Assembly (NCBI RefSeq): GCF_000380145.1
Contig: NZ_KB904586.1
Span: 1 to 64,000, forward strand
Length of the DNA stretch: 64,000 bases
Origin: Streptococcus thoraltensis DSM 12221
GTDB taxonomy: Bacteria; Bacillota; Bacilli; Lactobacillales; Streptococcaceae
Direction of reading: 5' to 3'
The first letter of the stretch is position 1. Each line of letters begins with the position of its first letter. A program made the position numbers and the translations under genes. Below the pieces are notes generated by a model. It worked only from the letters and a program-made list of their open reading frames with translations. It was not told the DNA's origin and made no database searches. Shown here one piece after another: positions 14,962-23,165 of the stretch.

Positions 14962-16006
14962 GGTGGTACTCCTCATTTCTTAATGTAAAGTTATCTTTCA
15001 GTCCTTTGCTGATATGGATGCCATTTTCTTTGTCGATGAAGACGGCTTCAACACCAGCCATGCCATCAATTAGTTTCATCCCATCTTTGATACCAAGAAG
15101 GAATAAAGAGGTGGATAATTCATCACCTTGGAGCGATGTTTTTGTAAAGACAGTCACTCCAGAAATAGCATTTTCAACAGGGTAGCCCGTTCTAGGATCC
15201 ATGATATGATGGTACCTTTTGCCATCTTTTTCAATATAGCGTTCATAGATACCAGACGTCACAACGGAACTGTCTTTAACATGAACTGAGCCAACGGTAT
15301 CACCACGAACTTCGTCAGGATTTTGAACCCCGATATTCCAACCTTTTGGGTCATTAGGCGATTTCCCTATGGTTAGGACGTTTCCACCTAGATTGATAAT
15401 AGCTGTTGTAATGTTGCGTTTTTTAAAGAGTTTTTTGACACCATCAGCAATGTAGCCTTTGGAAATAGCTCCTAATTCTAGAGTCATCCCTTTTTTAATA
15501 TAGACGGTTTTCTTCTCTTTATCTAGCTGGATATCCTTGTAGTTGATATAAGGTAGTGCATTTTTGATTTCTTCATTACTTGGAACTCTAGCGACTTCAT
15601 CTCCAATACGCCAAAGATTGGTGACAGCGCCAATTGAGACATCAAATTTTCCATTGCTCTTCTTGGACATGTCCTGTGCTGCTTCGATGATTTCAAAGGT
15701 TCTGGGATCGACTTTAACCGCTTGTTTTCCAGCTGCTTGATTAATTTTATAAACATCAGCACCTTCAAGGTTGGTCGACAGTAGTTTTTCCATTTCTTTG
15801 ATATAATCAATGGCTTCATCCATCACTTTTTCTTGATGTTCATGGTAGATACTCAATTGAACGACTGTGTGCAAAAGTGACTCCGTTCGTGTTTCGGGCT
15901 CCTTGACAATGGGTAAACTATTTTTATCATTTGCCGATTTCTGACATCCTACCAGGCTCAATACAGATATAAAGAGGATAAGAAATGGCCAAATTTTACG
16001 TTTCAT
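14945..16006 (-). CDS. apbE: FAD:protein FMN transferase, lipoprotein (ApbE/FmnB)
   Basis: Extracellular lipoprotein enzyme that attaches FMN through a phosphoester bond to a Thr or Ser of target flavoproteins. A signal peptide ends in the lipobox LSLVGC (Cys about residue 21). ApbE motifs follow: VDPRTFEIIEAAQ, FDVSIGAVTNLWRIGD, LELGAISKGYIAD, AIINLGGNVLTIG, SSVVTSGIYERY and HHIMDPRTGYP. I start at ATG 16006 (MKRKIWPF); a GTG at 16015 is too close to the AAAGGA ribosome site. Its likely substrate is encoded directly upstream (16121-16663). Confidence 0.92.
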   Translation of the reverse strand: MKRKIWPFLILFISVLSLVGCQKSANDKNSLPIVKEPETRTESLLHTVVQLSIYHEHQEKVMDEAIDYIKEMEKLLSTNLEGADVYKINQAAGKQAVKVDPRTFEIIEAAQDMSKKSNGKFDVSIGAVTNLWRIGDEVARVPSNEEIKNALPYINYKDIQLDKEKKTVYIKKGMTLELGAISKGYIADGVKKLFKKRNITTAIINLGGNVLTIGKSPNDPKGWNIGVQNPDEVRGDTVGSVHVKDSSVVTSGIYERYIEKDGKRYHHIMDPRTGYPVENAISGVTVFTKTSLQGDELSTSLFLLGIKDGMKLIDGMAGVEAVFIDKENGIHISKGLKDNFTLRNEEYHLVTEK

Positions 16007-16050
16007 AACTTCCACTTTCCTTTCTACATAGTAAGAATATCACAAGAAAA

Positions 16051-16098
16051 AGAGTGAAACAAGCTCTTTCTTATCGAAATGAAGACTTGTCTCACTCT
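16051..16098 (-). terminator. Hairpin between the FMN-binding lipoprotein and apbE
   Basis: On the minus strand AGAGTGAGACAAGTCTT pairs with the run at 16051-16067, mostly perfectly, around a 14-base loop, then meets a T-rich tract. It probably ends most transcripts after the abundant lipoprotein and lets some continue into apbE. Confidence 0.7.
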
Positions 16099-16120
16099 AA
16101 CGTTATATGACATCTGTCAA

Positions 16121-16663
16121 TTACTCTGCGGGCAATTTGATTGTCACAGTTTCAGTATTACCTTCTTCTGCTGCTTTGAGCAATTCTTTAGCTGATAGTT
16201 CGAAGTTACTTGAAGTATGTGTTGCACCTGAAACAACTTCTACATCATCAACATTTTGTTTTTCAACAAGCTCTTTGTTCAACTGCTCTGTAGCTTCTTT
16301 AGAAGAAACACCAGATTTGGCTTTCATGTTCTTGTTGTATTCTTCATCATCAGCTTTTTTCTCACCATCTTTGTTTTCGTAACCAAAGTCTGATTCTGTA
16401 ATTTTACCATCTTTTACTGTGATAGTGTGAACCACTTTCCAACCACGTGAATCGTAGTCGCTTTCAGCTTTGTAAGTACCATCTTTAAGGTCGGCTGAAG
16501 TTGCATCTTTAACGGCTTTTTTAGCATCGTCGGCTTTCTTACTTACTTCAGACTTAGCTGTATCAGCTGTTTTTGACGCTTCTTTAGCTGTATCGCTTCC
16601 GCAAGAAGCAAGTGTTAGCAATGAGCCGAACAGTAATGTTCCGTAAATCAATTTCTTTTTCAT
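16121..16663 (-). CDS. FMN-binding domain lipoprotein (PplA-like, ApbE substrate)
   Basis: Secreted lipoprotein of 180 residues with lipobox LTLASC (Cys about 21), a Lys/Ala/Asp-rich linker (about 25-57) and one FMN_bind domain. The domain contains VVSGATHTSSNF, the SGAT-type flavinylation motif whose Thr carries the FMN. In Listeria PplA this class passes electrons from a membrane quinone/NDH2 system to outside acceptors. Here there is one domain rather than two. A strong promoter lies upstream, and the ApbE that should modify it lies downstream. The role in extracellular electron transfer is inferred from motif and neighbours. Confidence 0.85.
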   Translation of the reverse strand: MKKKLIYGTLLFGSLLTLASCGSDTAKEASKTADTAKSEVSKKADDAKKAVKDATSADLKDGTYKAESDYDSRGWKVVHTITVKDGKITESDFGYENKDGEKKADDEEYNKNMKAKSGVSSKEATEQLNKELVEKQNVDDVEVVSGATHTSSNFELSAKELLKAAEEGNTETVTIKLPAE

Positions 16664-16695
16664 GAAAAATCCTCCAAAAAACTTTTTATGCTTAA

Positions 16696-16724
16696 ATTAT
16701 ATCACAGGCTATGTGAATTGTCTA
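16696..16724 (-). promoter_or_regulatory. Promoter of the FLEET-type operon
   Basis: On the minus strand TAGACA (16719-16724), a 17-base spacer and TATAAT (16696-16701) preceded by TGA form a near-consensus extended promoter. The ATG at 16663 has the ribosome site TTGGAGGA. Confidence 0.75.
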
Positions 16725-16916
16725 ACTTTTAATGAAAGCCTTTTCTATATCTTTTTGCTAAACATGGGTGACGCTATCAAAATAGAGCTTTGCAATCAGT
16801 TCTGTGTCTCATTAGGTAAGACTCTTCCGATACACGCTACGCCAGTATAAAATGATTTCATACCAATAAAAACAATATCAATAGTTTATAAACCACATGT
16901 GGCTAAGCAAGGCTTT

Positions 16917-17594
16917 TTAATGGGCATCACTAACGTCTCGCAAGACACCATCTTGCATCTCATAGACCTTATCACATTCAGTAATCATGCGTTTATCATG
17001 AGTTACCATAATGATTGCCTTATTTTTTTCTTTGCTTTCTTTAGCTAGGAGCTTGACGACATCGTAAGCTCTTTCTGTGTCCAAACTAGCGGTCGGTTCA
17101 TCAGCTAGGATTAAGGCTGGATCATTGTACAAGGCGCGTGCGATAGCCACACGTTGGCGTTCTCCTCCTGACAATTCTTCGGGCAATTTATCCGCTAGAT
17201 GAGAAATGCTTAAATCATTTAAAAGCCCTTCTGCTACTTTGTGACGACTTGATTTATTAATCTTATCAACCAATTGCAGATGCTGTTTTACGGTCAAAAA
17301 GGGAACCAAGTTAGATGCCTGTAAGATAAATCCAATATCTTGAAAACGTCGTTTGGAACGTTTTTTCTCGGACAATCCTGAGTAAGAATGGTTATTAATC
17401 AAGACATCACCACTACTTGGTGTTTGAAGACCGCCTGAGATGGTTAAAAATGTTGATTTTCCAGAACCAGATGGTCCAATAATGGCAACAAATTCTCCAG
17501 CGTCTACTTGAATATTTGTTTCTTTTAATGCTGTTATGGTTTTAGAACCGTCTTTGAAAGACTTAGTGACTCCTTTTAAGGTTAATACTGACAT
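16917..17594 (-). CDS. hrtA: Heme exporter ATPase HrtA
   Basis: ABC ATPase of 225 residues with Walker A GPSGSGKST, signature LSGGERQRVAIAR and Walker B LILADEPT. Sequence and pairing with the FtsX-type permease next to it fit the HrtBA heme-efflux pump that protects streptococci, lactococci and staphylococci from heme poisoning. It is the second gene of a two-gene operon, 11 bases after hrtB. The neighbouring quinone-linked genes fit a respiration and heme-handling context. It could instead serve another MacB-like exporter; I favour HrtA on overall similarity from memory. Confidence 0.78.
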   Translation of the reverse strand: MSVLTLKGVTKSFKDGSKTITALKETNIQVDAGEFVAIIGPSGSGKSTFLTISGGLQTPSSGDVLINNHSYSGLSEKKRSKRRFQDIGFILQASNLVPFLTVKQHLQLVDKINKSSRHKVAEGLLNDLSISHLADKLPEELSGGERQRVAIARALYNDPALILADEPTASLDTERAYDVVKLLAKESKEKNKAIIMVTHDKRMITECDKVYEMQDGVLRDVSDAH

Positions 17595-17605
17595 GCTTTT
17601 CCTTT

Positions 17606-18673
17606 CTAACTAATGGCAACAAGAGGATCAATTTTCGATACGGATCTAACAGAGAATAATGTTCCTAGAAGCGCAAAGATAATCAAGGCTATACCAATTG
17701 CGCCATAAAGAAGCCAATTACTCTGAAAAGGAACTGCCTCTGGCAAAATAAGTGAGGTGAGCCAAGTTCCAAGAAGTCCAAAACCTGTCCCGATAACACT
17801 TAACAAGAAAGTTTGTGACATGACTCCTCCCCCTATATAACCATTTGAAATCCCTTGAACCTTCATGACACCGAAAATCGGTGCTTTTTGAATGGTTAAA
17901 ACGTACATAAAGATACCGATAACAACTGAAGCGATGATAATCAAGAAGCCAATCATAAAGCCAAATGTTAGATTTTGAGCGTTATAACCAGGTAATTTTT
18001 GGGTGAAATCGGCTATGCTTAATTTTTTTAAATCTTTAGGAGATTGAGAAACATCTCCTCTGACTAAAACAGCGTTGATGGGTGATTCAGAACTGTCTTT
18101 ACCGAACTTCACTTGATTAAAAGCTTTCTGATTCATATAAAGCACAGGCGCCACGCTGAACATGGCATTGTCAGTGTAACCTACAATTTTTAAACGCTTA
18201 TCGGTACTTGCCAGATGAAGGGTTTGTCCAATCTTAAAGTCATCTTCTTGAGCTAGGGATTGATCAAGGACTACTTCCTTATCATTTTTGAAGAGACGTC
18301 CTTTAGTAATGTTTGGTGCTAAAAAGCTAGACCCTTTAATCCCAAAGAGTGAAACTTTTTCTTTGTCGTCATCCTTAGGATTCTTCTGAGTCCATGCTGA
18401 ACTGGCCATTTGGCTTAGGGGGGCTACATTGTCTGCTTTGACTTTATCTACAGTGTCAGCTGGGATACTAGACGCAGACAAAAGGTCATTGGCTTCCTTA
18501 TTTAAAAATATCGTGTTTGCTTGCCATTTGTCGACGGCAGAGCGATTATCTTGCATCAATCCAAAGGCTAGGCCTGTCAGAAAGAACATGAGATAGGCAA
18601 TTAGAAAGAGTAGACCTAATATAAGACCGTATCTCAATTTAGCGTGCTTGATTTCATTTAAAGCTAGAAACAT
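17606..18673 (-). CDS. hrtB: Heme exporter permease HrtB
   Basis: FtsX/MacB-type permease of 355 residues: one N-terminal span (about 12-36), a periplasmic-type extracellular domain (about 37-225), then three C-terminal spans (about 233-350). The N-terminus MFLALNEIKHAKLRYGLI with FFLTGLAFGLM is typical of HrtB. It forms the pore with HrtA and extracts heme from the membrane. AAAGGA precedes the ATG. Two operator-like palindromes cover the promoter. Confidence 0.78.
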   Translation of the reverse strand: MFLALNEIKHAKLRYGLILGLLFLIAYLMFFLTGLAFGLMQDNRSAVDKWQANTIFLNKEANDLLSASSIPADTVDKVKADNVAPLSQMASSAWTQKNPKDDDKEKVSLFGIKGSSFLAPNITKGRLFKNDKEVVLDQSLAQEDDFKIGQTLHLASTDKRLKIVGYTDNAMFSVAPVLYMNQKAFNQVKFGKDSSESPINAVLVRGDVSQSPKDLKKLSIADFTQKLPGYNAQNLTFGFMIGFLIIIASVVIGIFMYVLTIQKAPIFGVMKVQGISNGYIGGGVMSQTFLLSVIGTGFGLLGTWLTSLILPEAVPFQSNWLLYGAIGIALIIFALLGTLFSVRSVSKIDPLVAIS

Positions 18674-18704
18674 AATTAACTTCCTTTAATCACTGAATTT
18701 CAAA

Positions 18705-18760
18705 TAGTTCTCATAAAAACTATTTGAAACCATTATAGTTTCCATGAGAACTAAAGTCAA
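18705..18760 (-). promoter_or_regulatory. hrtBA promoter with two operator-like palindromes
   Basis: On the minus strand -35 TTGACT (18755-18760), a 17-base spacer and -10 TATAAT (18732-18737). Two 18-base palindromic sites, TAGTTCTCATAAAAACTA (18705-18722) and TAGTTTCCATGAGAACTA (18736-18753), agree at 16 of 18 positions when one is inverted. They lie 31 bases centre to centre, about three helical turns. One fills the -35/-10 spacer and the other covers the start region, so a dimeric repressor could close the promoter. The site at 18705 is embedded in a longer 12-bp inverted repeat (TTTCAAATAGTT). Confidence 0.7.
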
Positions 18761-19083
18761 TAAAAAACTCTATAAAAAATAAAAGACCAGCATTAATCGG
18801 ATTTCAGGTTGAAAAACGTTCATTTTGGACAATTTTCTTCAACCTTTTTAATTGATGGGACTTCTAGAGCCTTTTGCACCTTCTATTTGAAACAACTCAT
18901 AAGCACCGGTAAACGAATGGTTATGAGTTTTTTAGGAAAGAAAAACTCTTAGAAAAGTTACGAAATCAACATTTCTAAGAGTCTATTTTATTGATAATCA
19001 TGTCTTACATCTGCAAATACTCTATCGTTCAGAGAAGATTGTCTGCATTCTGTGACTAGAATGTGGCTGTTTTTATGGTACTG
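18761..19083. other. Gene-free stretch with two hairpins
   Basis: No gene is seen. AGGTTGAA (18806-18813) and TTCAACCT (18838-18845) form a hairpin followed by Ts. ACTCTTAGAAA (18945-18955) and TTTCTAAGAGT (18972-18982) form another. The bases 18970-19020 resemble 5611-5660, next to the xerS terminator, suggesting a shared short dispersed sequence. Confidence 0.5.
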
Positions 19084-19875
19084 CTACTCGATAGTTAATT
19101 CTAAAGAACCGACACCACTGCCGTAATCGACACGATAAAGGCCTTTCTCCAAGTGTGGTGGAATGATGAAAGTACCGCTTGATACTTGTTGCCCTTTTTT
19201 GAAAGTCTTACCATGACTGGCTAATTTTTTAACCAACCAAGTAACCGAATTTAAAGGGTTGCCTAGCACGTCTGCGGAAGTTCCCTTATCAACTTCTTGT
19301 CCGTCTTTGATTAAAACACCTGAGATATTGGCTAAATCTTCAACTGTAAAGTTGCCTTTGACATCCTGTTCTTTCCCATAGACAACTCGACCACCAACAG
19401 CACAATCAGAGACAACCAAATATTTGTTGAGTTTTGGGAACCAGTTTTTAAAGCGTGCATCGGGCACCTCAATACCTGGAGCGATGGTTAGTTTTTCAAG
19501 AAGGTCTTCTGGAGAGTCATCAACAGACAAATCCTCTTTGGCACGAAAAACTAATTCAATCTCAATCAATGGTTCTAATAAATCGGAAAAGGACAGGGTG
19601 ATAGGACCTTGAACAAATTGTGTCAGAGTTTCTTGTCCATAAAATGGCTCGTCAGAATCAAACATGCGCTGTGTTTCTTCGCTAGTTAGGCTAACCTTGT
19701 AACCTTGGACTTCTTCTTGACGAAGGGCAACAAAAGCATCTTGAACTTGATAAGCTGTTTCATAATCATTGACCTTGCCTTCTAAATCAGCCATTTCTAG
19801 AGGTTCTTTAAAAGTTAAGGCGTTAAATAATTGGTTTGCTAAGTCAGCAACTAGGAGTTCTTTAGTATCTGTCAT
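19084..19875 (-). CDS. 2-keto-4-pentenoate hydratase-like protein (FAH superfamily)
   Basis: 263 residues resembling MhpD/2-oxopent-4-enoate hydratases and oxalocrotonate decarboxylases. Metal-site residues appear in LIEIELVF and in the APGIEVPDARFKNWF and VVSDCAVGGRVV stretches, and the C-terminus has VSSGTFIIPPHLEKG. In aromatic degradation this enzyme hydrates 2-hydroxypenta-2,4-dienoate, but no meta-cleavage genes are present here, so the substrate in this organism is unknown. It is the second gene after a divergent Nramp transporter (30-base gap) and probably co-transcribed with it. Confidence 0.75.
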   Translation of the reverse strand: MTDTKELLVADLANQLFNALTFKEPLEMADLEGKVNDYETAYQVQDAFVALRQEEVQGYKVSLTSEETQRMFDSDEPFYGQETLTQFVQGPITLSFSDLLEPLIEIELVFRAKEDLSVDDSPEDLLEKLTIAPGIEVPDARFKNWFPKLNKYLVVSDCAVGGRVVYGKEQDVKGNFTVEDLANISGVLIKDGQEVDKGTSADVLGNPLNSVTWLVKKLASHGKTFKKGQQVSSGTFIIPPHLEKGLYRVDYGSGVGSLELTIE

Positions 19876-19905
19876 AGAGATTTTCCTTTCTGTAACAAAA
19901 CGATT

Positions 19906-21153
19906 TTAACCAACCCATCCAAGAGTATTAGCTAAGAAGAATAATGCAAATCCTGTAAGGTAAGTAAGACCAACGATAGAAAGAGCATTGAGGCGGTGTG
20001 ATAGACGATTTTCTTTATTGTGAACGAGTGTGTAGTTAAGGTAACCAAAGATTGGTGTTGTCAAGAACGAAGCAATCATAGCAAAGCGCATAAGTGTTGC
20101 CACATCACCTGCAAAGAAGTAAACAATAACAATTCCAGCTACTGCAGTTGTAAGTATCCAAATATTCAAACTTTTAGTGCTTGCTTTGGATTTATTAAGC
20201 AAAAGACGAAGCGTTTCATTGTTAGCGCGTGAGTAACCATCAATAACAGTGATTGTAGTCCCAAAGATACAAAGAAAGGCAATCAAAGCAATCAAGAGAC
20301 GTGACCAGTTACCAAAGGCACTGGCGTACATACTAACAAACTGAGAGATGTATGCTGCACTTGCTTCTTCTACTGCTTGGCCTGAACCGTATTGAATCAA
20401 AGCTCCTAATGCGAGGAAGATAAATGCCAAGATAGCTGTTCCGATGTAGCCAGCATTGAAGTCAAAGAGTCCATCAGCGTAAGATACTTTTTGAGTTTTA
20501 CGTTTTTCAACCATCCACATCGAATTGACAGCTGAAATTTCAATTGGTGCTGGCATCCACCCCATCAAAGCAACGATAAATGGGAGGGCAGATATTTGCC
20601 ATGGAGATGGTGCAACGAAATCTGGTGCGAATTCACGATTTTTGAAAACAGCAACGACGACAGCAAACACTGTTGCTAGCGTTAGGGCAGTCATCATGTA
20701 TTTAGAGAACTTATCAAGGAAACGATAACCACCAATTAAGAGCATGCCAAGCGTTACAACAATCAAAATAGTTGTTAATTGGGCAATTGATAGACCAAAT
20801 CCATTCGGAATAATATTATAAAGAATAGCAGCTGCAAGAATACCGACCGCTGCTGTGTTAACAACTGCTGAGAAGACATTCATAATAAAGAATGCTACTA
20901 AATAACCTTTCCCTTTTTTAGAATAGCCTTCAATCAAACTTTCGTTGTTTTGCAAGGTATATTGTGACCCAAAACGGAAAAATGGGTATTTGAATAAATT
21001 GACCAGTAAAATAACAACCGCTAGTTGCCAGCCGTATATAGCACCTGCTTGAGTTGATGATACGATATGTGACCCTCCGACTGCAGCCGCAGCCAACAAA
21101 ATACCCGGTCCCATTGCTTTAAAACGATTTTTCCAATTAACCTTTTCTGCCAT
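19906..21153 (-). CDS. Divergent Nramp-type divalent metal transporter
   Basis: 415 residues with about eleven membrane spans. I start at ATG 21153 (MAEKVNWKNRFKAMGPGIL), which has TTGAAAGGAG upstream; the longer frame from 21276 has no ribosome site. The protein belongs to the Nramp/MntH superfamily (GPGILLAAAAVGGSH in span 1, MGWMPAPIEISAVNSMW in span 6). However, the canonical span-1 metal motif DPGN is replaced around VGGSHIVSS, and the span-6 MPH motif reads MPA. Proteins of this divergent clade may carry Mn, Mg or other ions; selectivity cannot be assigned. Paired with an FAH-family hydratase. Confidence 0.75.
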   Translation of the reverse strand: MAEKVNWKNRFKAMGPGILLAAAAVGGSHIVSSTQAGAIYGWQLAVVILLVNLFKYPFFRFGSQYTLQNNESLIEGYSKKGKGYLVAFFIMNVFSAVVNTAAVGILAAAILYNIIPNGFGLSIAQLTTILIVVTLGMLLIGGYRFLDKFSKYMMTALTLATVFAVVVAVFKNREFAPDFVAPSPWQISALPFIVALMGWMPAPIEISAVNSMWMVEKRKTQKVSYADGLFDFNAGYIGTAILAFIFLALGALIQYGSGQAVEEASAAYISQFVSMYASAFGNWSRLLIALIAFLCIFGTTITVIDGYSRANNETLRLLLNKSKASTKSLNIWILTTAVAGIVIVYFFAGDVATLMRFAMIASFLTTPIFGYLNYTLVHNKENRLSHRLNALSIVGLTYLTGFALFFLANTLGWVG

Positions 21154-21173
21154 AGGCAAGCTCCTTTCAAAAA

Positions 21174-21234
21174 TTATCAGACAATTCTGATAAGTGATAG
21201 TTGCTATTATATGACATTGAGAAATAGAAATCAA
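21174..21234 (-). promoter_or_regulatory. Promoter and palindromic operator of the Nramp operon
   Basis: On the minus strand -35 TTGATT (21229-21234), a 17-base spacer and -10 TATAAT (21206-21211). Downstream of the expected start lies the inverted repeat TTATCAG-6-CTGATAA (21174-21193), immediately before the ribosome site. A repressor bound there would block transcription. It does not look like the MntR box I know. Confidence 0.65.
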
Positions 21235-21257
21235 GATAATTTTCAGAAAAAATAGAA

Positions 21258-21290
21258 AAATCAGGAAATTACTCAATAACTTCCTGATTT
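21258..21290. terminator. Bidirectional terminator
   Basis: AAATCAGGAA (21258-21267) and TTCCTGATTT (21281-21290) form a perfect 10-bp stem seven bases past the DUF1002 gene stop. Confidence 0.7.
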
Positions 21291-21297
21291 GACTTGT

Positions 21298-22251
21298 TTA
21301 TCCAATTAAATTTTTAAAGAAATCAACGATTTGTTGCCAAATACTTTTCCCTTGTTCAATAGCTTTATTAGCATCGAAATTAAGATCAATGCCTTTAAAA
21401 TTACCGTTGGCTTTAGAAACAATGCTATCTTTCAAATCCGATAACGTATTAACAAAATCACCGTTGTTAATGACACCACTATTTGACAAGTTAACTGCAA
21501 AATTAACAATTAAATTAATCTGGTTCTCAGTCATGCTGGATTTAAGATTGTAATTGTTCAAAGTGTCTTCAACAATTTTTTGCACATCTTGCTTGCTTAA
21601 ATCTTTTCCTGCTTGTGCTACAGCTGACTTTATATCAGTGAGAGCGACATTGAGTTTGTCTGCATCGAAGCCTTCTTTCCCTTGATTTTCCTGATTAATA
21701 TCTGATAAAGCATTTAATTCTTCTTGCGCCAAGCCTTTACTTTCATCAGACACTTGGGCGCCATTTTCTTCCAAGGAATAATAGATACCAGCCAGAGCTG
21801 ACTCACCCGTTACCGGAATTGGGGCGGCTACTTCAATGTCCGCGTGCTGAATACCTAAAGTGACTGCAGCATTTCGGTACATGTCTTCAGTAACTTTAGT
21901 GATATTCTTAGGAGTTACAATATTAACGTTTAAGGTTTTAGATGCCCCTAATTTTTTAATTTTAACAGAGGAATAAAGCTGTAAACTACTGTCATCAGCA
22001 ACATCCATGATTTTTGCGTAACTACTTGTGTTCAAGGTTTTTAAGTCAGTATCTTTTCCTTCTTGATAACCCAACAAACGAAGCGTTTCTTGTTTTTGAG
22101 TTTCAGATAAAGAGTAACCGAGTACATAATCAGGCTGGACATAGCTTTCGTCAATGACATCTTGTACCTGATTTTCAGCAAGAACGCCACTTGAAAAAGA
22201 GAGCGAAGCAAGGATAATTCCAGCCGTTGTTAAGTGTTTTTTGATAGACAT
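21298..22251 (-). CDS. Secreted DUF1002 domain protein
   Basis: 317 residues starting at ATG 22251 (MSIKKHLTTAG) with a GGAGGAAAAT ribosome site; an upstream in-frame start at 22278 is less likely. A signal peptide ends near SFSSGVLA. The mature part fits DUF1002 (YpuA-like): the LGYSLSETQKQETLRLLGY opening, the SAKIMDVADDSS-like stretch and VAAPIPVTGESALAGIYY are present. A helical C-terminal region follows, ending in an amphipathic helix. No LPxTG anchor is present, despite the neighbouring sortase gene. Function is unknown in the family. Confidence 0.75.
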   Translation of the reverse strand: MSIKKHLTTAGIILASLSFSSGVLAENQVQDVIDESYVQPDYVLGYSLSETQKQETLRLLGYQEGKDTDLKTLNTSSYAKIMDVADDSSLQLYSSVKIKKLGASKTLNVNIVTPKNITKVTEDMYRNAAVTLGIQHADIEVAAPIPVTGESALAGIYYSLEENGAQVSDESKGLAQEELNALSDINQENQGKEGFDADKLNVALTDIKSAVAQAGKDLSKQDVQKIVEDTLNNYNLKSSMTENQINLIVNFAVNLSNSGVINNGDFVNTLSDLKDSIVSKANGNFKGIDLNFDANKAIEQGKSIWQQIVDFFKNLIG

Positions 22252-22382
22252 ATTTTCCTCCATAGACCCCTTGAACATTTAATACTGTACAATGCTATTT
22301 CAAAGAGTTTTATATCATTATTATAACATGTAAATCTTAAAGAAAGGTTTCAAAAAAACAGCGATAACGTCAATTGCATAAC

Positions 22383-22415
22383 AAAAAGAACCTTGCCGTA
22401 ACAAAGTTCCTTTTT
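22383..22415 (-). terminator. Terminator after srtA
   Basis: On the minus strand AAAAAGGAACTTTG pairs, with one bulge, with CAAGGTTCTTTTT and ends in a T-run, nine bases after the srtA stop. Confidence 0.65.
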
Positions 22416-22423
22416 GAATTGCT

Positions 22424-23164
22424 TTAGAGAACAATCTGATTATAAGACGTGTTAAAGGCTTTATGGATATCATCAGAAGCATTATTGTAACTCGTCTCTC
22501 CTTCAAGAACAGCATTAACAATCGTGCGCTCTGTTGCCTGAGCATCCGTACAAGTTACGAGGGTTAGCTCGCTTTGACCAGCATGATCATCGATAACAGC
22601 AACCTCGCTTGGTGCGACCACATGGACTTTGGTAATCTTATAGGTGTAAACCTTATCTTTATCCGTCAAATAGATTTTCATGCCATTTTTAGCACGATCA
22701 AGTGGTGAAAAAAGCATCTCAGATGAACCGGTCATTCCAAAGACATGATGACTAGCAAGCGCATAGTTATTCTCGCCACCCATGACTTGGTTTTCCTTCA
22801 TCGTTCCAGCACCATAAGTTAACTCAGTATTGCCTAGCCCTTTGAAGATGGGTAAGTTAATTCCAACTTCTGGAATGGCAATCCCTCCGATAACTGGCAA
22901 CTTCTGAGCGTTCATCTGGGCTGACAGGACGGATTCTGTACTAATAGATTGAACACCGTCAAAGTCATAAGTCGTTTCTGTCTTTTGATTCTTTTTAATG
23001 GTTTTTCGACTAACATGTTCAACTTGATACTTGTTAGTATTCCATGCAATAACCGTATTGCGAATTGATTTATTAAAAATTAAAGCAACTCCCACAACAA
23101 TAAGTAGAACAATGATTAGATTTCTTAGGAAACCACCCAATTTATTTTTCTTTTTTTGAGTCAT
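22424..23164 (-). CDS. srtA: Class A sortase
   Basis: Housekeeping transpeptidase of 246 residues that anchors LPxTG proteins to peptidoglycan. It has an N-terminal membrane span (about 13-29). The catalytic triad is visible: His in ASHHVFG, Cys in LVTCTD and Arg in ATERTIV. It lies one base after the gyrA stop and is probably co-transcribed with gyrA, the usual streptococcal arrangement. Confidence 0.95.
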   Translation of the reverse strand: MTQKKKNKLGGFLRNLIIVLLIVVGVALIFNKSIRNTVIAWNTNKYQVEHVSRKTIKKNQKTETTYDFDGVQSISTESVLSAQMNAQKLPVIGGIAIPEVGINLPIFKGLGNTELTYGAGTMKENQVMGGENNYALASHHVFGMTGSSEMLFSPLDRAKNGMKIYLTDKDKVYTYKITKVHVVAPSEVAVIDDHAGQSELTLVTCTDAQATERTIVNAVLEGETSYNNASDDIHKAFNTSYNQIVL

Positions 23165-23165
23165 T

